Notes: a model not told the origin generated them from the letters alone. A stretch of DNA of 64,000 nucleotides from Halichondria panicea (GCF_963675165.1 NC_087389.1:1584001-1648000); one strand, 5' to 3'. Shown: positions 24,001-37,800, counted from the stretch's first letter. Made by a program: numbers and translations.

Positions 24001-27000
24001 CAGCAGCTGCAGGCAGGGGAAGGGAGGGACTAAGCAATGGGAACGTACTCTAGCTAGTAGCACATGTGGAGAAGCAGGTGCCACTCATTATCTGTGTGCT
24101 ATTATTATAATAGATGCACACCTGTCCATTAGAGCTAATTATAGATCTATATACCATCTATGGTAAATGTTGCTACCACATGACATGCCAATTGCTGGAT
24201 ATTGCAGCTCAGGCTTTGACACACTAGTAGCTAAGCAAGTGTTGCTCTACCAGGGCTGCTTACAGAGGACTGGTACAATTACCCCAGCCTCCTACTGTTG
24301 CCCTGGAAGTGTGTACACACTGCATACAGAATATTGATCCATTTAATGAACAAATATACTTGCTTACACGTACAAGTACATGTACATGTATGTGTATTTG
24401 TGTACCTACATCTAAGCAACCAAGAGGTGTAAGCAGCATTGGCTCTCTAAGCATAGATAGTAGCTCTCACCTGCTCTGACAGCTGGTGTCTCGAGGAGGA
24501 CTCTGTTGTAGATGAAACGTATGAACTTGGACGGGGCCTTGCACTTTGGACCCTCTCTGCCGAGCAGGTGCAGCACTCGAGTGGCCAAGTCCACGTGCTC
24601 ACAGTCCTCAATAAACTCACACAAGTGGGACAGCCCTGGGAGGGGGGGGGGGAAGAGGGATAATGTACAAATGAGCAAGAGTACAGAGCTAGCTCTGTGC
24701 ATAATAAATACCAAATTTGCTGCATTTTTTTAATACTGAAAAACAAAACCACTGACTAACTCTCTAAACTGATGGACGTATGACCACTACAATCGCCACA
24801 CACACACACATCACCTGACCAACGCATACATGCACATCAATACAAACAGCATTTACATCACTTAGTACTAACTATAAACGGTAAAGACAGACACATACAG
24901 CTGCACTGATTAACGAACCAGCCTCCTTGACCTCCTGGTTCTCCTCTATGATGGTGATAATGGTATTCACGATAGCCCTCTTGTAGTCGACTCCGCCCTC
25001 TTCACGTAGCATGGACGACAGGAAGGTCATCAAGATGTGGTGCTTGCGGGGGAACTTGATACACACAGATTGAATGGCCTCCACTACAATCGTCTTGAAC
25101 TCATCAGATATCTCAGACATGAAGCTCGTGATCTGTTTCATGAGTCTATCCACGCTTGTCTCACTGCCAGTCTGTGGGTGTGGTTAGAGTCATAGCAAGT
25201 CCATTACATAATGCGCAATACAAGGTATAGGGACTCTTAGTAAACACAGCCAGTTTTGTGCTACAATGTACAGTGTACATGTAGGTACGTGTAACCGCGC
25301 ATACAACGTACTACATGTACACGTTTGTTTCCCCCTGAATACAATAACACGTCACATTTCTTCCATATTGATAGCTAGTCCCACCTTGAGCAGAGTCGTG
25401 ATGGCCAGAGTGGCAATGCTCCTGTTAGTGTCTGAGATGAGGTTCTCCAGGTCCACATTACACGAGGTGACTGCGTCAGGGTGGAACATGGCGATACGGT
25501 TGAGAGTCTTCACCGCAGAGAAACGAATAGTAGGCTTCGAGGAGGTCAAAAACATCTGCAATACTGGAGGGAGGGGTTAAGGAGCTAATTAATATGTACA
25601 AGTAGGAACATATAAGAAGCACAGCAAATTGAAAAGGTACATGTAAGCACATATCTATACTATACATACAGATAGCAACAAAGGCACTGGGTACTCTGTT
25701 ACAGTCAACATGCTGACACACACAGGGAAGAAGCAAATGAGCAGCAAAGAGACTGGGGGCAAATACTGCCTATACTGACTCAGAGACGGTTGGTTGTCTC
25801 ATTACCTGACACAGCAGGCTGCACTTCTCTGGCAGTGACATTCTTGAGGTTGACCATCGAGCGAGCAGCCTCGTACACAACCATCTGTCACACACAACAC
25901 ACACATGACACTGAACACTTCGGCCAAGCAAGCTATCATTCAATATACATACAACCTCACATACATTTAAAAATACATAAAACCACTGACAGCAAACTTC
26001 CAGTTCATGCAATGGTTTACATGTACATCCTGTGATAGCCCCCCCCCCCCCACCCACACACACACACACACGTACACACACGTACACACACACACACACA
26101 CACACGCACCATGTACCCACCTCACTCTTGTGCCTGAGGCAAGTCTCGAGGAAGTCGTACAGCACACTATTGGAGGACCTCTCCTCATCCTCGAGCACGG
26201 TACAGGCTATCCTGATGAGGAGGCAATAACCGTGGGGAGAGCGGAGGGGGGAGCGTATCTGCTTGGACACCATCTTGGAGACAGCGTGGCGATCCTTCTT
26301 CCTGATGTGGTAGAGCAGACCCATGGCGTGGTATTGCACCATCATGTTGTCAGAGGAGAGAGCCTCGGTCGTTTCATTGATCCAACGTTTGACGATCTCA
26401 CTGCTACCCTTGAAACAGAGATGCTGCATGGACAGGTGGAAGACAGTACAGTACAGTTGGTGGAAATCATTCCTGAGATAACATTATTCAGGAAAGAGGC
26501 AAAAATTTATTCAGGTGATACAAAGCCTAACAATGACCAGCAGTACTAACCAAGAACTAAGTGTACTTACAAAAGACGAGACTAGAGCGGCACTGGCCAC
26601 GGCTGAGTTCCTGTCCACAATTGCCTGCTTCATGTAACGCTCTATAGCTTGTATCATGGTGGACTGCAGTGGGTACAAACACACACTCAGATAAACACAC
26701 ACAACCATTCACAGTCTGCATACACGTACTTAGAGAGAAAGGAAAGGATTTCAGACTGGTTAAATTTGGCCCAGATCTTTGAACTAAACACGCAACTTAG
26801 TTATTGTATGTATGTACATGTAGCTACAGAATACAAAGCTGCTCCAATAAAATGGGATTTAGCAAGAGTCCATGAAGGTACTTGGCATGCGTGGTATCTA
26901 GGGGCAATGATAAGGATCTGCTCTTGGGACTTCAAGCCCCCTCAAAACACACACAAGGCTAACCCAGATCTGCTTACATCAGTGATGGTACAGAGAGCCT

Positions 27001-28055
27001 TGATAGCACTGGCTCTGAACTGGTCCTCCTTGCCCGTCATGTCCTTGGTGAGACTGCTCGTGACAATAATGACATCACTCGACATCTTGGACATCTCTTT
27101 GATGGCCAGATACACGAGGCGACGGAGCGTATAGTCCTTGGACTGGAAGAGCTTTGTAATGGCAAAGAAGGTCTCGGTAGCCTCAGTGGAGGAGAGGGGA
27201 ATTCCCTACACGCAGATATTACAGAATATAATAGAGTAACTATTAAACACATACAGTACAAAATTGCTCGTTCACATAAATTTTCTGCTAAATCGTGAGT
27301 GTCAAAATTGGATGTTGTATTTGGCATGATTATACAAGGGGGCTACATTATTAGAATAATGCCCTTGTCAAACTAATGCCCCACCTCCCCCCCCCCCCCC
27401 CCCCCTACCAGGGATAGGGGTGGGGCATTAGTTTTACAAGTGCATAACAAAGAAACAGCAATAGCTTACGTACATGATGTGCGTATGCACATGTAGAACT
27501 CTACAATACAAGTGGGTGTGGTGGATGTACGTACATGTAGAACTCTACAATACAAGTGGGTGTGGTAGATGTACGTACATGTAGAAACAAGTGGGTGTGG
27601 TGGAGGTACGCACATGTAGAGCTATACAATACAAGTGGGTGTGGTGGAGGTACGTACATGTAGAGCTATACAATACAAGTGGGTGTGGTGGGGGTACGTA
27701 CATGTAGAGCTATACAATACAAGTGGGTGTGGTGGAGGTACGCACATGTAGAGCTATACAATACTAGTGGGTGTGGTGGAGGTACGCACATGTAAAGACA
27801 AGTGGGTGTGGTGGAGGTACGTACATGATTGATGAGGTAGAGGATCTTGGTAAGGATGACAGCACAACGTCGCGGGTGCAGATTGTTATCATTGAACACT
27901 CGGGCCTCTTGTAGAACAGTCGTCTTTTCAAGATTTACAAATGGATTCGCATCAGCTGTGTAAAGTTATTTAAATGATTGAACTTTATATTGAACTTTGT
28001 ATTTCCCCCACTTACAATCTTCATCATCCTTCTTGTACGCTCTAAGCACGTTCAT
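21090..28055 (-). CDS. COPG: Coatomer subunit gamma (gamma-COP)
   Basis: Seventeen exons on the minus strand (28055-28016, 27955-27825, 27205-26978, 26663-26571, 26423-26121, 25884-25806, 25563-25385, 25171-24919, 24635-24471, 24006-23827, 23518-23393, 23167-23093, 22893-22751, 22601-22436, 22145-22045, 21732-21594, 21319-21090) give 876 aa; human COPG1 has 874. Gamma-COP is the adaptin-like large subunit of the COPI coat for Golgi-to-ER transport. Seen in order: [93 protein letters not shown], then a linker and the appendage domain ending [17 protein letters not shown]. The start is fixed by in-frame stops just upstream. Two donors are weak (GTTCGT after exon 8, GTTGGT after exon 16). Runs of CA and a minisatellite lie in its introns. 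Confidence 0.96.
26041..26106. repeat. Poly-C plus (CA)n tract in COPG intron 5
   Basis: About ten C followed by CA repeats with two GTA interruptions, ending 14 bases from the exon 5 donor. Confidence 0.8.
27360..27438. repeat. Short inverted repeat around a poly-C tract
   Basis: CTAATGCCCCACC, a run of about 19 C, then GGGTGGGGCATTAG: a perfect short hairpin in COPG intron 2. Confidence 0.7.
27485..27824. repeat. Minisatellite, eight units of about 44 (or 35) bp
   Basis: Tandem units contain ACATGTAGAGCTATACAATA, AGTGGGTGTGGTGGAGGTAC and a GTAC/GCAC junction. Two units lack the middle nine or so bases. The array ends exactly at the splice donor of COPG exon 2; read on the minus strand each unit boundary is CATGTACGTAC or CATGTGCGTAC, like the true donor. 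Confidence 0.9.
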
Positions 28056-28800
28056 CTTGAGCTGCAGGACAACAGAGATCTCTTTGTCACTATTGACACG
28101 TGGCAGTTTCTGTAAAACACCGTAGACTATGTCGTATGATCACATGCACTCCTAGATCCTAGCCTCGTTCCCTGGCCGATCCGTCTCCTAGCCTCGTTCC
28201 CAGGCCGCCGATCCGTCTCGGGCCTGGGAACAATGCTAATGCACTCCCAGAAAAGAGAACATTTGATGATCTTTACCCTCTGATCTTTGATTTTAAGCCA
28301 GCCGCCCACGCTTTTACACTCTGAATGATCTCACTGTACTGTCTGGTGCAGCTAGCTAGACTAGTCTAGCTAGCACAGATGCAGCCAGCTAGCCTGTCTT
28401 AGTTTGTACACAGTAATTACAGCTAGTTTTGGGGAGCTTAGAAAGGTCAAGTGTTTCCCGGGGTTTCTACGGTTCAAGAGAACTTGGTACATGGTATGGC
28501 CTTGTCAGGTTTGTTGACCCCAAGGTATTTCCCGGATCCCATGAGTGAAATGAGTGGGATGTGGTGAAGTAGAGAGACTTTTTGTGGTTGGGTTAGCCCA
28601 TGATGATGAGATAAGCTAGTGTAAACTACAATCAAAGGAGTTTCTATCAAGCCAAGTACACTGACCCTCTGACTATTAGAAGAAGGTCTCTACTTCTCTG
28701 AGTGGCAGTTCGAGTAAATCAGTAATCACACCAGTTCTATGTGAAGAATTGATTGATTGATTCTCATACCGGTAACAAAGCTATGCAGTGCTACCCTACA
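28056..28800. promoter_or_regulatory. Divergent intergenic region COPG / LRP5/6 copy 1
   Basis: It separates start codons on opposite strands by 745 bp. It holds two copies of CCTAGCCTCGTTCCCAGGCC type at about 28150-28230, a 24-bp perfect palindrome at 28351-28374, and from about 28612 onward sequence homologous to the DNA upstream of LRP5/6 copy 2 (from about 48996), i.e. a duplicated promoter and leader. Confidence 0.55.
28351..28374. repeat. 24-bp perfect palindrome
   Basis: Two 12-base half sites, GCTAGCTAGACT and its complement, meet without a spacer. It lies between two divergent genes. Function unknown. Confidence 0.85.
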
Positions 28801-31800
28801 ATGATCAGAGGGGCCCTCTGTGTCTGCCTACTGACCCTATGGACACCCCTTCAAGGTACACCATTATAAGACTATAGGCTGCACAAACACAGCACACACT
28901 TTAATACCAAGCCCCGATTTTTTTCTGTTTAAAGGTCGAAAAAAGGGTCTGGAGAATTTCCTATCAACGAGTGTGTTACCGCTGCGCATGCGCATGTTAT
29001 GCAACTTGTCAGCTAGATGCAATGCAATGCAACTGCATCGGTAACAACGAGCTGTAGATATCTAGCTAGCTTCAAGGATGTCTCCTGTCATGTCCCTCTG
29101 TATACTTGAAACCAGCAATCTAAATGCAAGTGCATGGTACTGCAAATAAATTGATTGACGTAGACAAACTATGAACAAACAATTAGTCAGACTATATTTT
29201 TGGGTCAAAACCTCCTTCCTATATTAACACCCCTTATTCATCCTGTTACATCAAGGGAAGGACTTCCTGCCACCTCTTCTTCACCCACTCTCACGATCAG
29301 CTCGCTGGCCATTCAAACCTTGGAATAACAGATCTCTCATTTGTCATAATTATAAATAAAACTACAAAAGCTTGTAAGAGACAACTAGAAAATAGAAAAT
29401 TCTACCTGGCACCCGATACACAACTTGAATATTGCTCAGTTGCCTGCATGGTACCCCCATCAATAGTAAAAAGTTCAATCATTTGCGGGAAGAATAATCG
29501 CGTAAAATCAATTATCACCCACCCCTTTTACCTTTAAGCCCACATCTGTGTCAAAAGTAAATGTCTTATTTGGAGAAGCACTAACCATCTGAACTATCCA
29601 TGTGCATTAGCTCATTAGACTACCGGTAGTTGCAATGGCTTTTTTCACTATAAATTAATCACTCCTTATTATAATTCCTGCATCCTTATTTGATCACTGG
29701 CTATGGAGGACTCGAGAGCTTTTCAACTACACCCAGTTGTAAATACATTGCATATAACCGTGGTTTTACATTTATATTATGAACTACACTGTGCACGGTC
29801 ATCAACTATAAAAAAATTTGTGACCATGCACTGTTTACTATTAGCCACTTACGGTGGTGCACAACTTTGATATAGAAATTTCTCCAGATCAAATTTTTAT
29901 CGGGGCTGGTGCGAAACTAAACACTGCACTGTAGTTGTAGGCTACCCCATAAGGAGAGTGTAAATGTGTAGTAGGTGTGATAATAATTAGCACAAAAAAG
30001 CGTAGAAACAAGCAATCCAGCGAGAGCATAAACTCGCTTGACATATCATTTTTCTTCAATTTTATCACCCCCTCATGGCCAGCTTAATTTCTAATGATTT
30101 ATGGCTCGAGGTGTAGCCGCACGAGGGATATGGTAAAGCTGACTGTGTGTGTGTGTGTGCGTGTGTGTGTCTAGCTGTAACTGCTCAAACGGTTGCAATG
30201 TGACGAAAACTAACAGTTTCTATAGGCTTTTTAATTTAGCTACGTTCTTTTGGATTTTGACTCGTGGATTTGTAAACTAAAGTTTATTTCGTGAGTTATG
30301 GCTAATTTTTTACTTAAAGTTATGGCTGTTGCATTCTCTTCAGAATCTTTCATAGCATCGTCTGTTCGCACAAACTTTCTCTTCAACTTATAAGTTAGTC
30401 TTGCACTGTGCTAATGCCGAGAGGAATTAGCACAGCGCAGCTTGCTACTCCATCAAGTTGTGCCTTCACATACCGTACAGTGGGAAATGTTCGTGGGATG
30501 CAAAATTTCGCGTTTTTCGAGGGCAGAGTATAGTTAACGCGAAAATTAAAACTGGGATAAACTCCCATGCACCGGTATTTCACGTGCAAAGCTATTGGTG
30601 GGGTGGGTGTGGTTTTCTGGCATTGAAACGTGAATAGAACCCACGAAAATGTCTGCAGGGCTCTGGAGCCAAATAACGAAAATTTGCACCCATAAACATT
30701 TCTTGCTATACAGTACTCATTTTAGTCATTCTGGTGTTCTGTAATAGCCCCGAGTATATCACCTAGCTATTTAACAAATCTACTTCTACTGGCTGTTTCC
30801 CTTACTTAATGGCATGGAAGTTTGTATAGAAGTTTGCAAGGAAGTTTGCAAGAATCGTTTACGTCCCGAAAGGTGGTGACAAGAAGAATCCGTTGAACTA
30901 TAGGCCTGTTTCAATACTACCAATTCTTAGTCAAGCTGTTTAGCTTGAAAACTGCTTGAAAATAAGTTGCAGACTTGATGCTAGAGCATTACGAGCAAGT
31001 GAACCACTCGGTAAATCAACTTATACCGCTGTCCTCATTTCCTTCACCCATGATAATTATTGTGAATGCTAGCTGTAGACGTCGGTTATAAGTATGCTGT
31101 GTGTTCTTTGACCTTAGTAAGGCTCGCCCCACTCAATGCATGCTTGTTTGGAAGTTATTAGACCTGCACATGCACCAACTCGGTACTTGTAAAATGGATT
31201 TTACAACTGTCTAACTGTTATCAAACTGTCGTTCTTGATGGTGCTCAATCATGCACTCTACAGGGTGTCATACAGGGGGAAAGGGGGGATATCCCCCCCC
31301 TAGCTCCAATTTCCCCCCCCTTTCAATTATGACTGAGTGTCCATAGCTGGGTATTGAAATAACGGTTGACCTTTTTTTAGCAACATTTTCTGGTTACTTT
31401 TCTCATTTCCCCCCTCTACTTCAAAATCCTGTATGACACCCTGCTCTACCTGTAATTTATAGTGTCCCTCAAGACTCGGTACTGATCGAGCCCTTTACTT
31501 CTTCTATTTATATTGACAAAGTATCGAGTTCAGTAACAAACGGCAGTAGATTTGCCATGTTACTGTATGCTGCCGGTTATCTCATGCATGCACGAGGGAT
31601 GCACCCTCGTGCACAGTTAATACAACTGGAGCCCGAGGGAAAGCGTTGTATTAGCATCCCTCTTGCATGAGTAATAACCTATACATAAAACTGTTAACTC
31701 CAGCATCAATGTCTGCATGATCGTGAATCTAGAAAGCAATTAGATCGATTAGAAAACAGTGCCTTCAAAGATCGCCTACAAGATTCAACTATAACTTAAC

Positions 31801-34800
31801 TAGCCTATTATTTTTCAACTACTGTTTCATTAGCAGTTAAAGGATCTGTACTTGTATATGGCCTGAAATAATGTGAATATACCATCATCAATGGCTCATG
31901 TTACAGCTGCCTCTCCTCTGGTAAATTTCAAGCGTTGACTGATTGATTTGTTACTAGTAGTTGATTGCCTTCATGGTCAGTTAATCTTAGTCATTATAAA
32001 CATTGTCCTGAGCGAGTGTTGTTTCAGTTCCACCTAGATATGTTGTATATAAGTCATGAATTCGATCCTTGCGAGCATATATACACCTGTTTGTCCTCCT
32101 CTCCCACAGGTACATCTGGTGTCTTGTCAGAGCTCTACTTCTCCAACAACAATGACATCATGCGACTGACGAATGGCTCCTCCACTGTGGTTATCCCTGG
32201 CTTGAAACTAGTAGACACTATTGAATGCAATATCTGTGACCGTATGATCTACTGGGTGGACCAGAACCCACCTGTTGCCATCCGTCGAGCCCTCCCCGGC
32301 AACGCCTCCTTTGTGGAGACGGTGAGTCCCTATGTGTTTGGGGGAGGGGTCTACCAATGTGGGGGTGTCACTGTGGTTTCTTCAATTGACATTATACTGG
32401 CTTTGCACATCATTATGTCAGCACATACATGTACTCTTACAGATACTGGATAGGGACCTGGACCATCCCAAGGGGCTGGCCATTGACTGGGTCGGGAACA
32501 ATATCTATTTCTCTCACGGCAACCGTATTGAGGTAGCCACCTGTGACGGTCAACATCGCAGGGTTCTCAAAGTGATAGAAAATGTAGAAGTTGGCCCAAT
32601 TGCCATTGACCTCACTACCGGGTAAGTCATGTGATGATAGGCCTAGTAGCAACATTAAGATCCTGCCTCCTCCTCACACACACACAGGTACCTCTACTAT
32701 GTGGCTGACATGTTCTTTGTTCATCGTATGATGTTGAATGGCAGCTCTGACGACGGGTTTATGCAAGTAGTAGATTCACCAGAGATTATTTGCATGGAGA
32801 TAGATGTTGTTAATCAGGTCCTCTACTGGACCAACAAGGGCGACAGCACACCCTCCTACGCTATCAAGAAACTTGACCTCACTACAGCTGTGGTAAGTGG
32901 TAGTTGACTGTGCATTAGACCATTTACTATGCCCTCCTCTCCCATTGCAGCGACAGGTGGAGGCGATAGTCACTCAAAGCATTGCTTACAAGCTGGTTCA
33001 CCATGGCAACACTCTGTACTGGACTGAGATGAACCGCACCACCTCAGAGATTGACCGACCAGGGGCCCTCTATTCTATGGTACTCGGGTCAGGTGATATG
33101 GAGGAGGAGGTGCTCCTACGCAACTACACACTGAACCCTCAGGATCTCTGCTACTTCTTTGAAATGAATGGTATCCTATGTACTCACAAGTATTTTGTAC
33201 CGTATTAACTACGAACATCAAACATAAGTGAATTTTGTGTTGATCACTTGCAAAAATAAAATCCCAAAAACCTCAGCTATTATACTGGTATACTGGTATA
33301 CTGGAATGACATGTGATCCTTCAGAACACAATACCGTATAGCGGGTATATTTCGAGGGTATAAACTTTCACGGAATAGCAGCCTTTTTGCACCCATGCAT
33401 GCATGCGATTCGTGGGTATAAATGTTCATGGTAGGTGCCTGATCAGCGAACCACGAAAGTTTATAACCTCTAAGTATAATACAGGGCCGTAGATAGCTTA
33501 GGTTTGCAGGGGTAGCAAAATAACAGCTGAACATTTTTATTAGGTCAACTGTTTTTCATATCCTCTGAGTATGGAACTTGTAACTTGCTGTGACACCAAC
33601 TTAGCTATTCATGGAGCAACTAAAACAAGGTAGATTGTACTAAGAAGATGCTCCTGCTTCCCAGAGGCATAGTAGAACTCTGAATTTTACCTAAAAAAAG
33701 GTCACCACTTTTTCTCTGCAGTAAGCATGCGCATCAGATAGCCCTGCCCACATTTGCATTGGGCATCTGCACATCAATGTTTCACAGTAAATCTTGCAGA
33801 TCTAGAATGCTAGGGGGGCAACTGCCCCCCCTGCCCCCCCCGCTGTCTACGGCCCTGTAATACCCGCTATATGGTAGTTAAATCGCAAGAAGTTAACTTT
33901 TTTGTTGATTTGGCTTATTTGCAAAGGTTTTTTACGTGCATGTTGTCGCACTAAAACGAATTGCCATTATTCGTTTCCGGTTGTTTCGTTAGTAGCTTTT
34001 CGTTTTGTACTACATGCGCAAATGATTCTACGGTATGCCAATAAACTGTTCATGTTGCAATTGTGGATCGCACATGTAATCACATCCTGCCCCCCTCATA
34101 CACATAGTGTCCGAGAATAGCTGTGCTATTAACAATGGTGGCTGTGACGTGCTCTGTCTGACGGTGCCCTCCCTCAGGGGTGGGACTGAGCCGCAGTGTG
34201 CCTGTCCTACTGGCATCCTGTTCTCTCCCGATGGCGATACTTGCCTCCCCTGTAAGCTAAGCTAGCTGTCAGCTTAACTACTGCATTTAATTGTATATTA
34301 CTTCAATACCCATGTTTGGACCTAATAAGTCACTCCCCACCACCTACAGACCCAAACAAGTTCCTGCTGTTCACTCAACGCCATGATTCCGATACTAGTA
34401 GCACTGTCAGCCATACTGATGTGAGACTCATCTCTCTGGATGCTCCGCCATTCTTTGTGGACACACCCACCTCTGTGACAGTGCCCAATGCATCAGCACG
34501 GTTCATTGCCTATGATGTCATAACATTATTTGTGAGTGGTGTGTGTGTTTAGTGTGTGTATACTGACCCCCCATATAATGGTGGTGGGGTGCAGATACAG
34601 TTTGTGTTGTGTGTGCATGCATGGTGTACTGTGTATACTAGATGTAGCTAATCTCATGAGAATAGTTCCAGCTAGTGGGTCATTAGTCATATGACAACTC
34701 TGTAAGTATGTGTTGTGTGCCTTGTTCAATACTTGCAGCTGTTGAAACATGATCATGACCATGTATACATTATACTGATGTGTGTGTCCCTGCGTAGGTG

Positions 34801-37800
34801 TACTGGAGCCAGGTGGACCCCCCACAGATTCGTCGAGCCCCGGTGCATGGTACGGAGGGGGAGGAAGAGGTGGTGATCCAGACAAGCATCTCCCTCCCAG
34901 AGTCCCTTGCCATTGACGCCTACGCCATGAACCTCTATTGGGTCGACTCCGCCCTCAATAAGATTGAGGTGGTGGGAATTGGTGAAACCAACAGGTATCG
35001 AAAGGTGCTCGTGCAAACAGGGAGGAAGCCTCTAGGGCTGGCACTCGACCTACTCAACAGGTCTGTCTGGCTTATTAATGTTTGGCATTTGTTGGGGGAG
35101 TTTTTGTAAAGAGAAAGGGTTGTTCTGTTTGGATCAGTGTATTATTATGGTTGCAGGTTTTCATACAGGATTTTTAGCTGAGGGGGGGGGGGAATTATTT
35201 GGGGACCCCCAGAAAAGATTTGGTGATTAAGGAGCAGATTAAATGATGACAATTTAGCTAGGCTAATGCAAATAGGACCTGACTTGAGGTTGTAGACATT
35301 TTTTATACCACACTTACGTCACAACTAATTGATCTCATTGGTCAACAGCTGTAGGATCATACAGCCCCAGGCGTGCACAGTTTTTCAAGTTGTTTTTTAG
35401 TTTTTTCATTTATTCAAAAAAGCTGATTAGCAAAAAGAAAAGAGCCATGCTTAACGGTACTAAGACTCAAAGCGATGGCAGAAACATGGAAGTGTAGTTA
35501 TAAAAAGAGCTTGCAACTCCAGTAAGGGACATCGAAGAGTCAACGCTTGGACCAAGGAACGTCTTGAGCATCTGTAGGAGTTGACGTGTTGCTTAACTAG
35601 CTCTTTGACGGCTGCAAAATCCTTGTTTTTTTTGCAGTCTGCATCGTGGATTGAATTGTTGCTAGGGGGAGGTCCTTTTATAGTACTGCAGTCACGCGGT
35701 ATAAGTCAGATATGCCACACCTACTCGGAAGATATACACCCCACATATATCCTCTGCTACCATGGTTATATATCTCTCGGCTACGCCTCGGAGTAATCAC
35801 GGTAGCAGAGGATATATGGGTACATATCCTCCTCTTAGGTGTGGTATATCCTATACAGAGATAAACCACAGAATTAAATTATTATAATAGCTACATGTAG
35901 ATCTTCATTGTAAAACACCACAGTTTGATATGACATCAAGTTTTGGAAATCCCATGGCGCCCCCCTCCCCGTTCTATATGAAACCCTGGGTCAAGAGTGC
36001 AATATGGGATTAATAGTGCGAGACAAGCAATGGCACGAAGCGTAACCGAGTGCTATTAACCTGCCAGTCAGTGGCGGATCTAGGATTCTTGAAAGGGGGG
36101 TTCCAGGGCTCTGAGCAGGTCGAGGACTGTTATTTTACCTAAAAAAAGGTAGTCACTTCTTCGAAACAGTGAGCATACGCATTAACACACTGAAAACACA
36201 CATAAAGGGAGAGTATCGATTTCTCATAGGAACACTGTAAGGAAAGGGTTGCTCTGTTTGGATCAGTGTATTAGTTGATTAACTGCACACCCGACCGTTC
36301 TTTAGGTTCATGTACTGGACTGACCTTGACAAGAGTGCTCCGAGGGTGGAGCGTTGCCATATGGACGGCACAAATTGCACTCAAATACTCACTCACCTTC
36401 CCCCCAACACTATCCGTGAGCCTGCCACCATCACAGTGGACCCTCTCTCCAGCTGGGTGTACTTTGCTGAGACACAGAGTGACAGAGTGTTCCGCTACAA
36501 CGGTCTCACAGGAGAGCACACAGACGAACAACTGCGTGGTATGTTCTTGTAATTATCATTTACCCCACGTGCAATGAGTGTTGTTACAAACGGTTCACTA
36601 TAGTGTCTCTTTATAGACCCAAAATCTGGAACCGCACCCAATGATGTGGCAGGACTGGCGGTACATGGTAACTACCTCTATTGGACAGATCGTAGTGGCA
36701 CTGGGGCATCTATGGCGAGGATTGACAAGGTCGAATTTACTGCCCCCGAGACTGTACACAACTCAGGGGGTCTCCACGGTCTGCTGGCTGTCGATCACAG
36801 TGCAAGTGCACGTATGTGCAATCCGTGTGCTTGATAACTCTAAATGTTATGATGTTTCCCCCCACTCATAGTTTCCCCTATGTGCTCGCTGTGTGAGCAG
36901 CTGTGTCTGTCCCCCTCATGTGCATGTGCAGACCACTTCATATTGGACACCTCCACTCAAGGAAGTTGTTGGGGTGAGCCACAAACCACGCTTGCCCACA
37001 TACATGTACTGTTAGCGTACTAGCGTATGTACATGCAAGTATAAACTCCTTGAGACTACTGACCTACCCCACATAGAGCCACCAGCCACTCTGTTGATGG
37101 GTAGCACCCTCCGGGGGGTCTTCCAGTTTACAGAGAACAGTGCTAGCGTCAACTGGAATGGGAACAATGAACCAATTCTTAATATTAATGTGGACCATAT
37201 GGATGTTGACTTCAGTACTGACACTCTCTTCTGGGTCAGCAAGGACGACAAGGTACGTCCCTCTGGGTCACATGACTGGCACATGATCCTCACATGACCT
37301 CCCTGCATGCAGCTGGTGTATCGTAACTCACTGAAAAACACCTCCCTCCCGGCTGAGCGTGTAGTGCACTGCTGTGTGGGGGAGATTAGCGATCTGGCTG
37401 TTGACTGGTTTGGCCGCAACCTCTACTGGGTGGACTCTGCTCGTCACGTGATTGAGGTAGCCCAACTTGATGGTCGTCACAGGATTGTGCTGTACAATGT
37501 CCCCCCTCGCCTGGGGACACTCAACATCATCACACTGGATCCCCTCAGGGGGTAAGCAAATGTTACTGTACATGTACAAGCAAAATTATTATGTGTGCTA
37601 TGCATAATATATATATTATGTGTATGACCCCCCCCTCCACACACATACACAGCTATCTATATTGGTCTCCAGATTCTGGAGCAAAAATCTATCGCTGGAG
37701 GATGGACGGGAGCAGCACAATGTCACCCGATGCGTTCTGGGAGTCACCTGACTATACTGAGGTGTTCGGATTGGCTCTCAACTACACAGCTAATGCAGGA

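Larger units (their letters stand above)
28856..32109. other. Intron 1 of LRP5/6 copy 1, repeat-rich
   Basis: This 3.25-kb intron holds no exon I can support. It contains a GT tract with flanking dispersed repeat (30110-30380), two MITE-like elements (listed separately) and many short AT-rich stretches. Confidence 0.6.

Noticed and set aside
26007-26549. 180-aa plus-strand frame opposite COPG exon 5
   Set aside because: Antisense shadow of a conserved COPG exon plus a CA repeat; no family match and no splice logic.
27485-27824. CRISPR-like array
   Set aside because: The units are contiguous tandem repeats without unique spacers, inside an intron of an animal gene.
30800-31160. Possible reverse-transcriptase or retroelement remnant in LRP5/6 copy 1 intron 1
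   Set aside because: Short phrases hint at a decayed coding element, but no frame or motif can be followed.
36275-36577. Plus- and minus-strand frames overlapping LRP5/6 exons in other phases
   Set aside because: They recur in both gene copies only because the underlying exons are conserved, and they have no splice context.
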